Shown piece by piece: positions 1-7,259 of a stretch of 64,000 nt of DNA. Source of the DNA: JAENVU01 sp046598395 (GTDB taxonomy: Bacteria > Actinomycetota > Acidimicrobiia > IMCC26256 > JAENVU01); contig JBKJIQ010000008.1 in NCBI GenBank assembly GCA_046598395.1, forward strand, positions 1 to 64,000, given 5' to 3'. The notes beneath the pieces are model-generated. The model had not been told where the DNA came from, made no database searches, and was given only the letters and a program-made list of their open reading frames with translations. Position 1 is the stretch's first letter. Every line of letters starts with the position of its first letter. The position numbers and the translations under genes are program-made.

Positions 1-113
1 ACCACCACATGCTCGAACACGGCTGGACCCTCACCCAACACCCCCAAAACACCTGGCAGTTCAACCCCCCCACAGACCCCAACCCCACCCGCGGCCCACC
101 AACACAACACTGA
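1..113 (+). CDS. C-terminal end of a probable HNH endonuclease (DUF222-type), partial
   Basis: Only the last 36 codons lie in the window; the frame starts at base 3 and stops at TGA 111-113. The visible residues contain HHMLEHGWTLTQ followed by a TWQF motif and a Pro/Thr-rich tail. This resembles the end of the HNH nuclease domain in the large actinobacterial DUF222/HNH family, where the last metal-binding His residues precede a GWTL(T) strand. No active-site block is in view, so the assignment rests on this short stretch. The gene converges on the proteasome ATPase with an 84-base gap. Confidence 0.5.
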   Translation, partial: HHMLEHGWTLTQHPQNTWQFNPPTDPNPTRGPPTQH

Positions 114-197
114 ACGCGAACCCGCGGACCATGATCAAGCAGAGGCAGCATCAGCGCGAACACCTATGATGCGCTGCGACCGGATTGCTCGCGCTCG

Positions 198-1955
198 CTA
201 CAGGTACTGACCGGTGGTGATGCGCTCGATCTGGCGGCCGCCGCCTTCGGGGTCGTCCTTGGTGAGCAGGGTACGGACGAACACGATGCGCTCGCCCTTC
301 TTGCCGGAGATCTTCGCCCAATCGTCGGGGTTCGTGGTGTTGGGAAGGTCCTCCTGCTCGCGGTACTCCTGCTTGATGGAGTCGAGGAGGTCCTGCGTGC
401 TGATCCCGTGGCTTCCGCCTGCGATGGTGCGCTTGATCGCGAGCTTCTTCGCGCGCCGCACGATGTTCTCGATCATCGCGCCGGACGAGAAGTCCTTGAA
501 GAACAGGATCTCTTTGTCGCCGTTTTGGTAGGTCACTTCGAGGAAGCGGTTCAGTTCATCGGTGGCGTACATCGCGTCCACCGCGTCGTCGATCATCCGC
601 ACGATCGCGGCCGAAGCGTCACCGTCGAAGTGCTTGGTCTCGTCCTCCGCGATGGGCAGGGTCGGCACCAAGTATTGGGCGAAGATCTGCTTTGCGGAGA
701 TTTCGTTCGGTCGCTCGATCTTGATCTTCACGTCGAGGCGGCCCGGTCGCAGGATGGCGGGATCGATGAGATCTTCGCGGTTCGACGCGCCGATGACGAT
801 CACGTTCTTGAGCGCCTCGACCCCGTCGATCTCCGCCAGCAGCTGGGGAACGATCGTCGATTCCATGTCGGAACTGATCCCGGTACCGCGGGTGCGGAAG
901 AGCGAGTCCATCTCGTCGAAGAAGATGATGACGGGCACACCCTCTTCGCTCTTTTCGCGTGCTCGTTCGAAGATGAGCCGGATCTGACGCTCGGTCTCCC
1001 CCACGTACTTGTTGAGGAGCTCGGGGCCCTTGATGTTGAGGAAGTACGACTTCGTCTGCGCGTTGCCGGTCTTCTCCGACACCCGCTTGGCGAGTGAGTT
1101 CGCCACGGCCTTGGCGATGAGCGTCTTGCCGCAACCCGGGGGGCCATAGAGGAGGATCCCCTTCGGCGGTTGGAGGTCGTGTTCGGAGAAGAGGTCAGCA
1201 TGGAGGTACGGCAGCTCGACGGCATCTTGGATCTGTTCGATCTGGGCGTCGAGACCGCCGATGTCGGCGTAGGTGATATCGGGAACCTCTTCGAGCACGA
1301 GCTCTTCGACCTCAGGCCGAGGGATGCGCTCCACGAGCAGTCCCGATCGGGCGTCGATGAGTACATGCTCGCCGGACCGGATCTTCACGCCGATCAGATC
1401 CTCTGCGAGCTCCGCGACGCGCTCTTCGTCGGCCCGCCCAACGATCAGCGCGCGGTGGCCGTCTTCGAGGACTTCCTTGAAGACCACGACTTCGCCTTGG
1501 GTTTCGGCGCCGCGCGCCAACACCACGTTCATGGATTCGTTGAGCACAACCTCTTGGCCTCGCCGAAGCGTGGACGGATCAAGCTCGGGGTGGATGGCGA
1601 CCCGCATCTTGCGGCCGGCACTGGAGACATCCACCGTGCCGTCGTCGTTCGTTCCGAGAAAGGTCCCGTAGCCCGATGGGGGCATCGTGAGCTTCTCCAC
1701 CTCTTCGCGTAGCGCCGATATGTGCTCGCGTGCTTCGCGCAGCGTGGCCGACAATCGCTCGTTCTGGGATACGGCCTTGGCGAGTTGGCCCTTGGTCTCG
1801 AGGATTCGTTCCTCGAGGGTCCGGACGCGCTTGGGTGCGTCTTGGAGCCGTCGCCGGAGGAGGACGATTTCCTCCCCGAGGGACTTGCACTCATCTTGGA
1901 GCTCGCCAACCTGATGTTCGTACTCGGCGAGGCGTCGTTCGTGTTCACTGGCCAC
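198..1955 (-). CDS. arc: Proteasome-associated AAA+ ATPase ARC/Mpa
   Basis: This is the hexameric ATPase that recognises pupylated proteins, unfolds them and feeds them to the 20S proteasome. The order is an N-terminal coiled coil (about residues 1-75), an interdomain OB region, then the AAA domain with Walker A GPPGCGKT at residues 271-278 and Walker B IIFFDEMDS. The protein ends in GQYL, the C-terminal motif that docks into the core particle. I chose GTG 1955 because GGAAGG stands about 7 bases upstream and the resulting 585 residues match the family (about 590-610); the frame stays open to 2183 but that part looks non-coding. It is transcribed away from the ferredoxin gene. No dop, pup or prcBA follows it, unlike the usual actinobacterial order. 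Confidence 0.95.
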   Translation of the reverse strand: MASEHERRLAEYEHQVGELQDECKSLGEEIVLLRRRLQDAPKRVRTLEERILETKGQLAKAVSQNERLSATLREAREHISALREEVEKLTMPPSGYGTFLGTNDDGTVDVSSAGRKMRVAIHPELDPSTLRRGQEVVLNESMNVVLARGAETQGEVVVFKEVLEDGHRALIVGRADEERVAELAEDLIGVKIRSGEHVLIDARSGLLVERIPRPEVEELVLEEVPDITYADIGGLDAQIEQIQDAVELPYLHADLFSEHDLQPPKGILLYGPPGCGKTLIAKAVANSLAKRVSEKTGNAQTKSYFLNIKGPELLNKYVGETERQIRLIFERAREKSEEGVPVIIFFDEMDSLFRTRGTGISSDMESTIVPQLLAEIDGVEALKNVIVIGASNREDLIDPAILRPGRLDVKIKIERPNEISAKQIFAQYLVPTLPIAEDETKHFDGDASAAIVRMIDDAVDAMYATDELNRFLEVTYQNGDKEILFFKDFSSGAMIENIVRRAKKLAIKRTIAGGSHGISTQDLLDSIKQEYREQEDLPNTTNPDDWAKISGKKGERIVFVRTLLTKDDPEGGGRQIERITTGQYL

Positions 1956-2057
1956 GAGGGAATCCTTCCGATCAAAGCCCAATGGAGCGCTCTTCGCGCA
2001 CCCTAACCAGAGCTCGAGCCCTCGATCAGCTTTTTCCTCATGCTCGCGGTGTAAATT

Positions 2058-2095
2058 GCCGATCGGAGTGCAGAGCACCGTACGCTCCGATCGGC
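2058..2095. repeat. Perfect 11-base inverted repeat between arc and the ferredoxin gene
   Basis: GCCGATCGGAG at 2058-2068 is the exact reverse complement of CTCCGATCGGC at 2085-2095, with a 16-base spacer containing a further small GTGC-AGA-GCAC hairpin. Each arm holds the palindrome CGATCG. It lies about 90 bases before the ferredoxin start and about 100 bases before the arc start, in the only sizeable non-coding stretch of this divergent pair. It could be an operator for a dimeric regulator or an RNA hairpin. The rest of 1956-2185 shows only a weak minus-strand -10 (TAGGGT, 2005-2000) for arc. Confidence 0.6.
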
Positions 2096-2185
2096 TGGTA
2101 CGGACCGGAAGTTGAGATGCATCCCGGTCAAGTCGAGAACTCGGTTGCGAACCCCCGAACGCCAACGACGATGTGAGGATCAACG

Positions 2186-2422
2186 ATGAAGGTCTGGATC
2201 GATCAGGACCTGTGCACGGGCGACGGCCTCTGCGAGGAGATCGCCCCCACAGTTTTCACGCTGCTTGACGATGGCCTCGCCTACGTCAAGGAAGGCGACA
2301 AAGTGTTTGCAGAGCCCGGTGGTGCCGAGGGTCTGGCCAACATTCCCGATGGGATGCTCGAGGCCACGATCGAATCTGCCGAGGAATGCCCGGGAGAATG
2401 CATCTACATCGAAGCCGAGTAA
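2186..2422 (+). CDS. Small single-cluster ferredoxin
   Basis: A 78-residue acidic electron carrier. Cysteines lie at C11 and C17 (CTGDGLC) and in a C-terminal CPGEC. An Asp sits where a fourth cluster ligand occurs in classical ferredoxins, which points to a [3Fe-4S] (or Asp-ligated 4Fe) cluster, as in ferredoxins that serve actinobacterial P450s. The ATG is preceded by GAGGA with a 7-base spacer. A ferredoxin gene beside the proteasome ATPase is a recurring actinobacterial arrangement, but its partner is not known to me. No cytochrome P450 is in the window. Confidence 0.9.
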   Translation: MKVWIDQDLCTGDGLCEEIAPTVFTLLDDGLAYVKEGDKVFAEPGGAEGLANIPDGMLEATIESAEECPGECIYIEAE

Positions 2423-2482
2423 AATCTGACGCGGCGCCATGAACGGAATTTGAGCATCACGGGAAACGGAAGGAGGAGCGAG

Positions 2483-2545
2483 ATGCCCACAAGCGAACCC
2501 CCGAGTAGTGACACTCGCGTCTCCCCTCTGTTCGTGCAGGCCTGA
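2483..2545 (+). CDS. Candidate 20-residue leader peptide ahead of the MgtE-N/NRAMP pair
   Basis: ATG 2483 follows AAGGAGGAG (2470-2478) with ideal spacing, one of the strongest Shine-Dalgarno sequences in the window, and the frame closes after 20 codons at TGA 2543-2545. The peptide starts MPTSEPPSSD, with prolines next to acidic residues, and also has a later Ser-Pro. Bacterial Mg2+ transporter leaders such as MgtL use acidic/proline stretches to destabilise ribosomes when Mg2+ is low. The position, 100 bases before a MgtE-domain gene, fits that logic, but function is inference. No homologue is recognised. Confidence 0.5.
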   Translation: MPTSEPPSSDTRVSPLFVQA

Positions 2546-2594
2546 TCATCTGATCTGACGCTGCCGCAGGGCAAGAGGCGCGACCCCGTCCTGT

Positions 2595-2641
2595 CCCTCC
2601 CACCCACCTGGGCGCTGAGTATCGGCGCACCGCTGGAGGTG
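2595..2641 (+). promoter_or_regulatory. Possible ribosome-binding-site sequestering element before the MgtE-N gene
   Basis: A pyrimidine run CCCTCCCACCCACCT at 2595-2609 is complementary in several registers to GGAGGTG at 2635-2641, the ribosome-binding site of the next gene. Together with the leader ORF just upstream it could form a switchable structure in the mRNA leader. I see no match to the known M-box or yybP-ykoY riboswitch cores. The structure has not been folded computationally. Confidence 0.3.
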
Positions 2642-2645
2642 TCCC

Positions 2646-3995
2646 ATGGCTCGTCGCCCTCCCCTTCCTACGCCCGCAGCGTTCAAGCGCCGCCGTGAGT
2701 TCCGTACCAAGCGTCTTCTCGCGAACCGTGCCGTAGCCGACGTGCTCGTTTCCGCCGCCGCGCTCGCTGGTCGACCAGTCCTTGATCATCGTGGCGTCGA
2801 GGTCGGACGCGTCGTCGACCTCGTGGTGCGGTGGCAGGGTGAGTCCTATCCCCCGTTGACCGGGATCGTCATGCGGATCGGCCGGCGCCGCGCCTATGTC
2901 CCCATCGATCAGATCACCGAGATCGCCACGGACCGGGTGACGCTCGAGTCGACGCGCCTCGATCTGCGCGACTTCGTGCCGCGCGAAGGTGAGGTCGTCT
3001 TGAACGGCGACGTTGTCGACCACCAGCTGGTCGACGTCGACGGTGTGCGCGTCGTACGCGCGTCCGATCTCTACCTTGCGCGCGTGGCGGGCGTCTACCG
3101 GTTGGTTGGGGTCGACGTTGGATTTCAGACGTTGTTACGGCGCCTGGGGCCGACCCGGTGGCGGGTGCGACCGACTCCCGAGCGGGTCATCGACTGGGCG
3201 GCGATTCAGTCGTTTGGTTCGCCGGGCGCGGGTCGGCGCGGGCCGATGCAATCGAATACCCCGAACCAGGCGCTGCGGCGCTTGCGTCCGGCCGAGCTTG
3301 CCGATCTTTTGGAGGAGCTGGGACGCGAGGAGCGTCAAGAGCTACTTGACCAGCTGGCGCCTGATGTCGCGGCCGATGCACTCGAAGAAATGAGCCCCGA
3401 GGAGCTCGCCGCGCTGTTGCGCGAATCCGAATCGGTGCGGGCCGCGACGCTGCTCGCGGAAATGGAGTCGGACGAGGCGGCGGATGCGTTGCGTGAGCTC
3501 GACCCTGATGAGGCCGAAGCGCTGCTCGACCAGATGCCGACCGGCACTGCGTCGGGACTACGCGCGTTGTTGGCCTACCCCAAGGGTTCCGCCGGTGGCC
3601 TGATGACCACCAATCTGGTCCTCGTGCGTCCGGACCAGACCGTGGGCGAAGTGCGGCGGGTGCTGCGGACCCACGCCGAGCACCAGGGCGACGTGGATGC
3701 GGTGATCATCGTGGATGGACATGGGCGGGTCGTGCATGACCTTGGACTGTTCGAGCTGCTGGTCGCCGCCAGCGACGATCACGTCATCAATGTGGCCGCG
3801 CCGCCCGAGCCGGTAACGGTCGGTCCCGACGCGATGCTGACCGAGGTCATCGAGCAGTTCATCGACTCCCGTGGCTCGTCGCTCCTCGTGGTCGACGAGG
3901 AGGGCCGCCCCGTCGGGCGCATCCTCGCCGACGACCTGGTCGATGCGCTCGTACCCGATCGCGGCCGCGTCCGCTTCCCGCGGTTGTTCGGCTGA
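2646..3995 (+). CDS. Soluble PRC-barrel / MgtE N-domain / CBS-pair protein
   Basis: A 449-residue protein with no membrane segment. Two PRC-barrel-like beta domains occupy roughly residues 35-200. A helical, acidic MgtE_N superhelix (about 210-305) repeats LRPAELADLLEEL-type units, and a CBS pair covers about 315-440. In true MgtE channels the N and CBS domains bind Mg2+ and gate the pore, but here the five-helix pore domain is absent. It probably acts as a cytosolic divalent-metal sensor or regulatory subunit. GGAGGT precedes the ATG. The NRAMP-like transporter starts 11 bases after its stop, so the two should be co-expressed and probably work together. Confidence 0.85.
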   Translation: MARRPPLPTPAAFKRRREFRTKRLLANRAVADVLVSAAALAGRPVLDHRGVEVGRVVDLVVRWQGESYPPLTGIVMRIGRRRAYVPIDQITEIATDRVTLESTRLDLRDFVPREGEVVLNGDVVDHQLVDVDGVRVVRASDLYLARVAGVYRLVGVDVGFQTLLRRLGPTRWRVRPTPERVIDWAAIQSFGSPGAGRRGPMQSNTPNQALRRLRPAELADLLEELGREERQELLDQLAPDVAADALEEMSPEELAALLRESESVRAATLLAEMESDEAADALRELDPDEAEALLDQMPTGTASGLRALLAYPKGSAGGLMTTNLVLVRPDQTVGEVRRVLRTHAEHQGDVDAVIIVDGHGRVVHDLGLFELLVAASDDHVINVAAPPEPVTVGPDAMLTEVIEQFIDSRGSSLLVVDEEGRPVGRILADDLVDALVPDRGRVRFPRLFG

Positions 3996-4006
3996 CGCGT
4001 GACGTC

Positions 4007-5275
4007 ATGAGCATTCTTCCCGTCTCACCACCGCCGCCTCGGCGTCGCCGCTTCGTTCGGCCGGCGATCCTGTTCGCGCTGCTCGGACCCGGGTTGATCG
4101 CGGCGAACGCCGGCAATGACGCGGGTGGGATCGCCACCTACGCCTCGGCCGGCTCCCTGTTCGGGTACCGGACACTGTTCATCTGTCTCCTGATCATTGC
4201 CGCGCTCGTCGCAGTACAGGAGATGGCGGCGCGCCTCGGTGCCTATAGCGGCGAGGGACTCATGTCGCTTGTCCGCGAAGAGTTCTCGCTGCGCATTGGT
4301 GCGTTCGCGGTCGTGTGTCTCTTGGTCGCGAACCTTGGCCTCGTCGTCTCCGAGTTCGCCGGCATCGGTGCCGCGCTCGAGATCTTCGGCGTCACGCGGT
4401 ACATCTCGGTGCCGATTGCCGTCCTGCTGATTCTCAGCACTGTTCTCTTTGGCTCGTATCGGCGAGCGGAGCGCGTGTTCCTGCTGCTCTCGCTGGTCTT
4501 CTTGGTGTACCCGATTGCTATGGTCGCCTCGCAACCCGATTGGGGACAGGTTGCCCAAGACGCGTTCATCCCGCATTTCATCGCCAGTCGCGAGTTCTTA
4601 CTCATGGCGGTGGCCCTCGTCGGCACGACGATCACTCCGTACATGCAGCTGTACCAAGCGGCAGCGGTTGCCGACCGCGGCATCGGACCCGACGACTATC
4701 GCCACGAGCGGATCGATGCGATCTTTGGCGCGCTGTTCGCCGGTTTCATTTTTGTGTCGATCTTGATTGCGACCGCGACCGCCATTGGCGGGACTGGATC
4801 CCTTGATTCTGCGGAACAGGCGGCCAAGGCGCTCGAACCCATTGCGGGCGCGGGTGCCGAGGTGCTGTTCGCGATGGGGTTACTCGGCGCATCGATGTTG
4901 GCCGCGGCGATCGTCCCACTGTCGACGGCCTATGGCCTCGCGGAAGCGGTAGGGGCTGAGCGTTCCGTCTCGCGGCGTTTTCGAGAGGCTCCGCTCTTCC
5001 TCGGGCTGTTCACGGCCCAAGTTCTCATCGGAGGAGCGGTCGCGCTCATTCCGGTCAACCTGATTGATTTGCTTGTCGGTATGCAGGTGCTCAACGGATT
5101 CATCACCCCGGTGATCCTGGTGTTCCTTTTCATCCTGACCAATCGGTCGAGCGTGGTCGGAGCCGCAGTGAACGGTCCGCGGTTCCGGGTGTTCGCGCTC
5201 ATCTGTGTGGTGATGGTCTCGGCGTTGGCGATCGCGGCGTTTGGATTCACGGTCTATGACGCCATCGCCGGCTGA
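4007..5275 (+). CDS. NRAMP-family divalent metal transporter with atypical metal site
   Basis: A 422-residue integral membrane protein with about 11 hydrophobic helices, using proton-coupled metal import as the family mechanism. The TM1 motif that reads DPGN in Mn/Fe NRAMPs reads DAGG here (residues 38-41, in GNDAGGIATY). The TM6 MPH motif is TPY (210-212, in GTTITPY). Loss of the TM6 methionine is a feature of the NRAMP-related Mg2+ transporters and other non-canonical clades, so Mg2+ or another hard ion is plausible. It follows the MgtE-N/CBS gene, which supports a Mg2+-related role. Substrate assignment is inference. Confidence 0.85.
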   Translation: MSILPVSPPPPRRRRFVRPAILFALLGPGLIAANAGNDAGGIATYASAGSLFGYRTLFICLLIIAALVAVQEMAARLGAYSGEGLMSLVREEFSLRIGAFAVVCLLVANLGLVVSEFAGIGAALEIFGVTRYISVPIAVLLILSTVLFGSYRRAERVFLLLSLVFLVYPIAMVASQPDWGQVAQDAFIPHFIASREFLLMAVALVGTTITPYMQLYQAAAVADRGIGPDDYRHERIDAIFGALFAGFIFVSILIATATAIGGTGSLDSAEQAAKALEPIAGAGAEVLFAMGLLGASMLAAAIVPLSTAYGLAEAVGAERSVSRRFREAPLFLGLFTAQVLIGGAVALIPVNLIDLLVGMQVLNGFITPVILVFLFILTNRSSVVGAAVNGPRFRVFALICVVMVSALAIAAFGFTVYDAIAG

Positions 5276-5290
5276 CGGCGCCGGTCGACG

Positions 5291-5313
5291 GTCGGTCAGT
5301 CGGTCAGTCGATC
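5291..5313. repeat. Short tandem GGTCAGTC repeat at a convergent gene junction
   Basis: GGTCAGTC occurs twice in tandem at 5294-5301 and 5302-5309, followed by a degenerate third unit (GATCAG). It lies between the NRAMP stop and the last codons of the convergent MarP-like gene. No terminator hairpin with a T run is apparent here. Confidence 0.5.
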
Positions 5314-6479
5314 AGACACGTTCCGGTGCTGGCGGCCTTACTCGTGGTGCGCGCGAGGCGGATGAAGGGCCTGAGTTCTTCGGTCCCCAATGCAAACGCT
5401 GTGGTGTCGCTGGCTGGATCGATGGCAAACACCATCGCTTGGACCCGACCGTCGGCGCCGATGACCGGGGCTCCGGAGTCGCCCACGATGAGATGGGCAG
5501 CCAGTCCCACGATCGAGGTGCGGACGGTGCCAGTGCGGTAGATGTCGCTCCGCGCGATGTCGATGCGACGCGCCACTCGGGCCGGCGTCGCGCGCAGGTC
5601 GCCACCGTTTGGATGGCCGAGAACACTCGCGATCGAGCGGAGCCTGGTGGGCCCGAGCGACAGGGGTGCGAACCTCGCGCCGGGAACACGCAAGATCGCG
5701 ACGTCATGGAGTCCATCGAACATGATCACGCGAGCCTCGTGGCGCCGACCGTCGGACGTGATGACTTCGCTGCGATGCTCACCAGCGACCACGTGCGCGT
5801 TGGTGACGATGGTGTCGGGCGAGGTCGCGAACCCGGTGCCCGAGATGCGGAGCCCGCAAGCCGCTCCTTCCACGAGCACGACCGATCGCTCCGCTCGGGT
5901 GGTCACGCCGGGACCGGCGTCGCTCGTCGGCGGATCCCCGACCGCGTTCTGGTCACCGCGGCCGTCGTGGCTGAGTTCCGGATAGGGAGCTTCGCCGACG
6001 ATGCGACCGAGAACGCGTGCGGCGCGCGGCTCCGTGGGCGCGTAGCGATCGATGAGGGCGACCATGCTCGAATCGCGAGCAACTCGAGCGGGCCAACCCG
6101 GGGTTGAGCGCAGGGCCGGGACGAGGAGCCAGAGCAGCACGAGCGTGCCGAGTCCACCGACGATCCCTCCCGCCACGCGATCAAACGCGGAGGCCTCGGT
6201 GGAGAGTTCGAGGCGGGCACGAAGTGAGTGGCTGGCCACCAGACCGACGGTATGACCGATCAGCGCCAACCCAAGGAGCAGTGACGAGACTGCGAGGAGT
6301 CGGATCCCGGGAGTGCTCGACGCGAGTGAGGCCGCGATTCGTGGCATCAGCCGCAGGCCAATCATGAGCCCGACGGCGAGACCGAGCCAGGACATCACCC
6401 GGATGAGGAATCCGACCCGTTGCCCCACCAGCGCGCCGACGGCCACCGCGGCCAGGACGACGAGATCGAGACGATTCAC
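5304..6479 (-). CDS. marP: MarP-like membrane-anchored periplasmic serine protease
   Basis: Residues 1-125 form a CvpA-like block of four hydrophobic helices. A trypsin-like protease domain follows, with His229 (TNAHVV), Asp259 (HDVAIL) and Ser335 (GDSGAP). Cys208 and Cys388 match the positions of the redox-sensitive disulfide of mycobacterial MarP (about 397 residues; this protein has 391). MarP keeps the cytoplasm near neutral pH and cleaves the peptidoglycan hydrolase RipA during acid stress. A RipA-like NlpC/P60 protein is encoded at 53861-55000. GTG 6479 overlaps the TrmI stop (GTGA), indicating translational coupling; the longer frame upstream lies inside trmI and is rejected. Confidence 0.9.
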   Translation of the reverse strand: MNRLDLVVLAAVAVGALVGQRVGFLIRVMSWLGLAVGLMIGLRLMPRIAASLASSTPGIRLLAVSSLLLGLALIGHTVGLVASHSLRARLELSTEASAFDRVAGGIVGGLGTLVLLWLLVPALRSTPGWPARVARDSSMVALIDRYAPTEPRAARVLGRIVGEAPYPELSHDGRGDQNAVGDPPTSDAGPGVTTRAERSVVLVEGAACGLRISGTGFATSPDTIVTNAHVVAGEHRSEVITSDGRRHEARVIMFDGLHDVAILRVPGARFAPLSLGPTRLRSIASVLGHPNGGDLRATPARVARRIDIARSDIYRTGTVRTSIVGLAAHLIVGDSGAPVIGADGRVQAMVFAIDPASDTTAFALGTEELRPFIRLARTTSKAASTGTCLID

Positions 6480-7258
6480 TCCGAGCTGGCGAGCTTGCGG
6501 GCAACGGTGAGGAAGCCGGTGTGGGCGACCATGCGGTGATCGGGGCGCACCGAAAGCCCGTCCACATTCCAGCCGCGCTGGAGAACCTCGAGCGTCTCGG
6601 CCATGCCGAAGCTCGACTCCGCGAGGTGTTCGCGCAGGGTCGCAACCTGCAGGATCGTCGGGAGGTACGACAGGATGATTCCGCCCGGCCGTAACGCGGC
6701 CTCCGCGTGTTTGACGACCTGCCATGGCTCGGGCAGATCGAGCACGATGCGATCGATGTCGGTGGCTTCGATGCCTTCGTAGATATCGCGCACCTCGACG
6801 GTGAGTGGTACATCGGGACCGAGGTAGCCCTCCACGTTTCGTTGGGCTCGGTCGGCGAAATCATCGCGGATTTCGTAACCGGACACGCGACCAGTGGCAC
6901 CGACGGCCCGGAGCAGCGTCATCGTCAGCGCCCCCGAGCCGACCCCGGATTCGAGGACGTGGGCGCCCGGGAAGATGTCGGCGAGCATGACGATCGGGCC
7001 CAAATCCTTGGGGTAGATCACCTGTGCGCCCCGCGGCATCTGGAGGATGTACTCGGAGAGGGTGGGGCGAATGGCGATCAACGCCGCGCCCCGGGTCGTG
7101 CGCAGAGTGACCCCCTCTTCGGCGCCGATGATGCTCGCGTGGTCGAGGACGCCCGCGTGAGTGTGAAACTCGCCCCCCTCACGGAGTTCGATCATGTGGC
7201 GACGTCGCTTGCGGTCGGTGAGCAACACGCGGTCGCCGACGCGAAATGGTCCGTGCAT
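6476..7258 (-). CDS. trmI: tRNA (adenine-58-N1)-methyltransferase TrmI
   Basis: A 260-residue class I SAM methyltransferase that makes m1A58 in the tRNA T-loop. A small N-terminal beta domain precedes the Rossmann fold. The SAM motif is LESGVGSGALTM and the catalytic-loop segment is VLDLPEPWQ. The length matches bacterial and actinobacterial TrmI. Its ATG follows the TtuA-like stop by a single base, and it overlaps MarP by 4 bases. Its partners in the operon modify the neighbouring T-loop position 54. Confidence 0.95.
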   Translation of the reverse strand: MHGPFRVGDRVLLTDRKRRRHMIELREGGEFHTHAGVLDHASIIGAEEGVTLRTTRGAALIAIRPTLSEYILQMPRGAQVIYPKDLGPIVMLADIFPGAHVLESGVGSGALTMTLLRAVGATGRVSGYEIRDDFADRAQRNVEGYLGPDVPLTVEVRDIYEGIEATDIDRIVLDLPEPWQVVKHAEAALRPGGIILSYLPTILQVATLREHLAESSFGMAETLEVLQRGWNVDGLSVRPDHRMVAHTGFLTVARKLASSE

Positions 7259-7259
7259 G

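Noticed and set aside
114..197. Possible pup gene between the HNH-type gene and arc
   Set aside because: The gap is 84 bases, too short for a pup gene of about 60-70 codons, and no GG-Gln/Glu ending frame is seen.
1956..2183. N-terminal extension of the proteasome ATPase by 76 residues
   Set aside because: The extension has no family match, crosses the inverted repeat, and GTG 1955 has a good ribosome-binding site.
2423..2645. Known Mg2+ or Mn2+ riboswitch (M-box or yybP-ykoY) before the MgtE-N gene
   Set aside because: The conserved core sequences were not found by eye; the small leader ORF explains the region better.
5241..6107. Plus-strand open frame of 288 codons opposite the MarP-like protease
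   Set aside because: Antisense to a gene with an intact catalytic triad, with no domain of its own.
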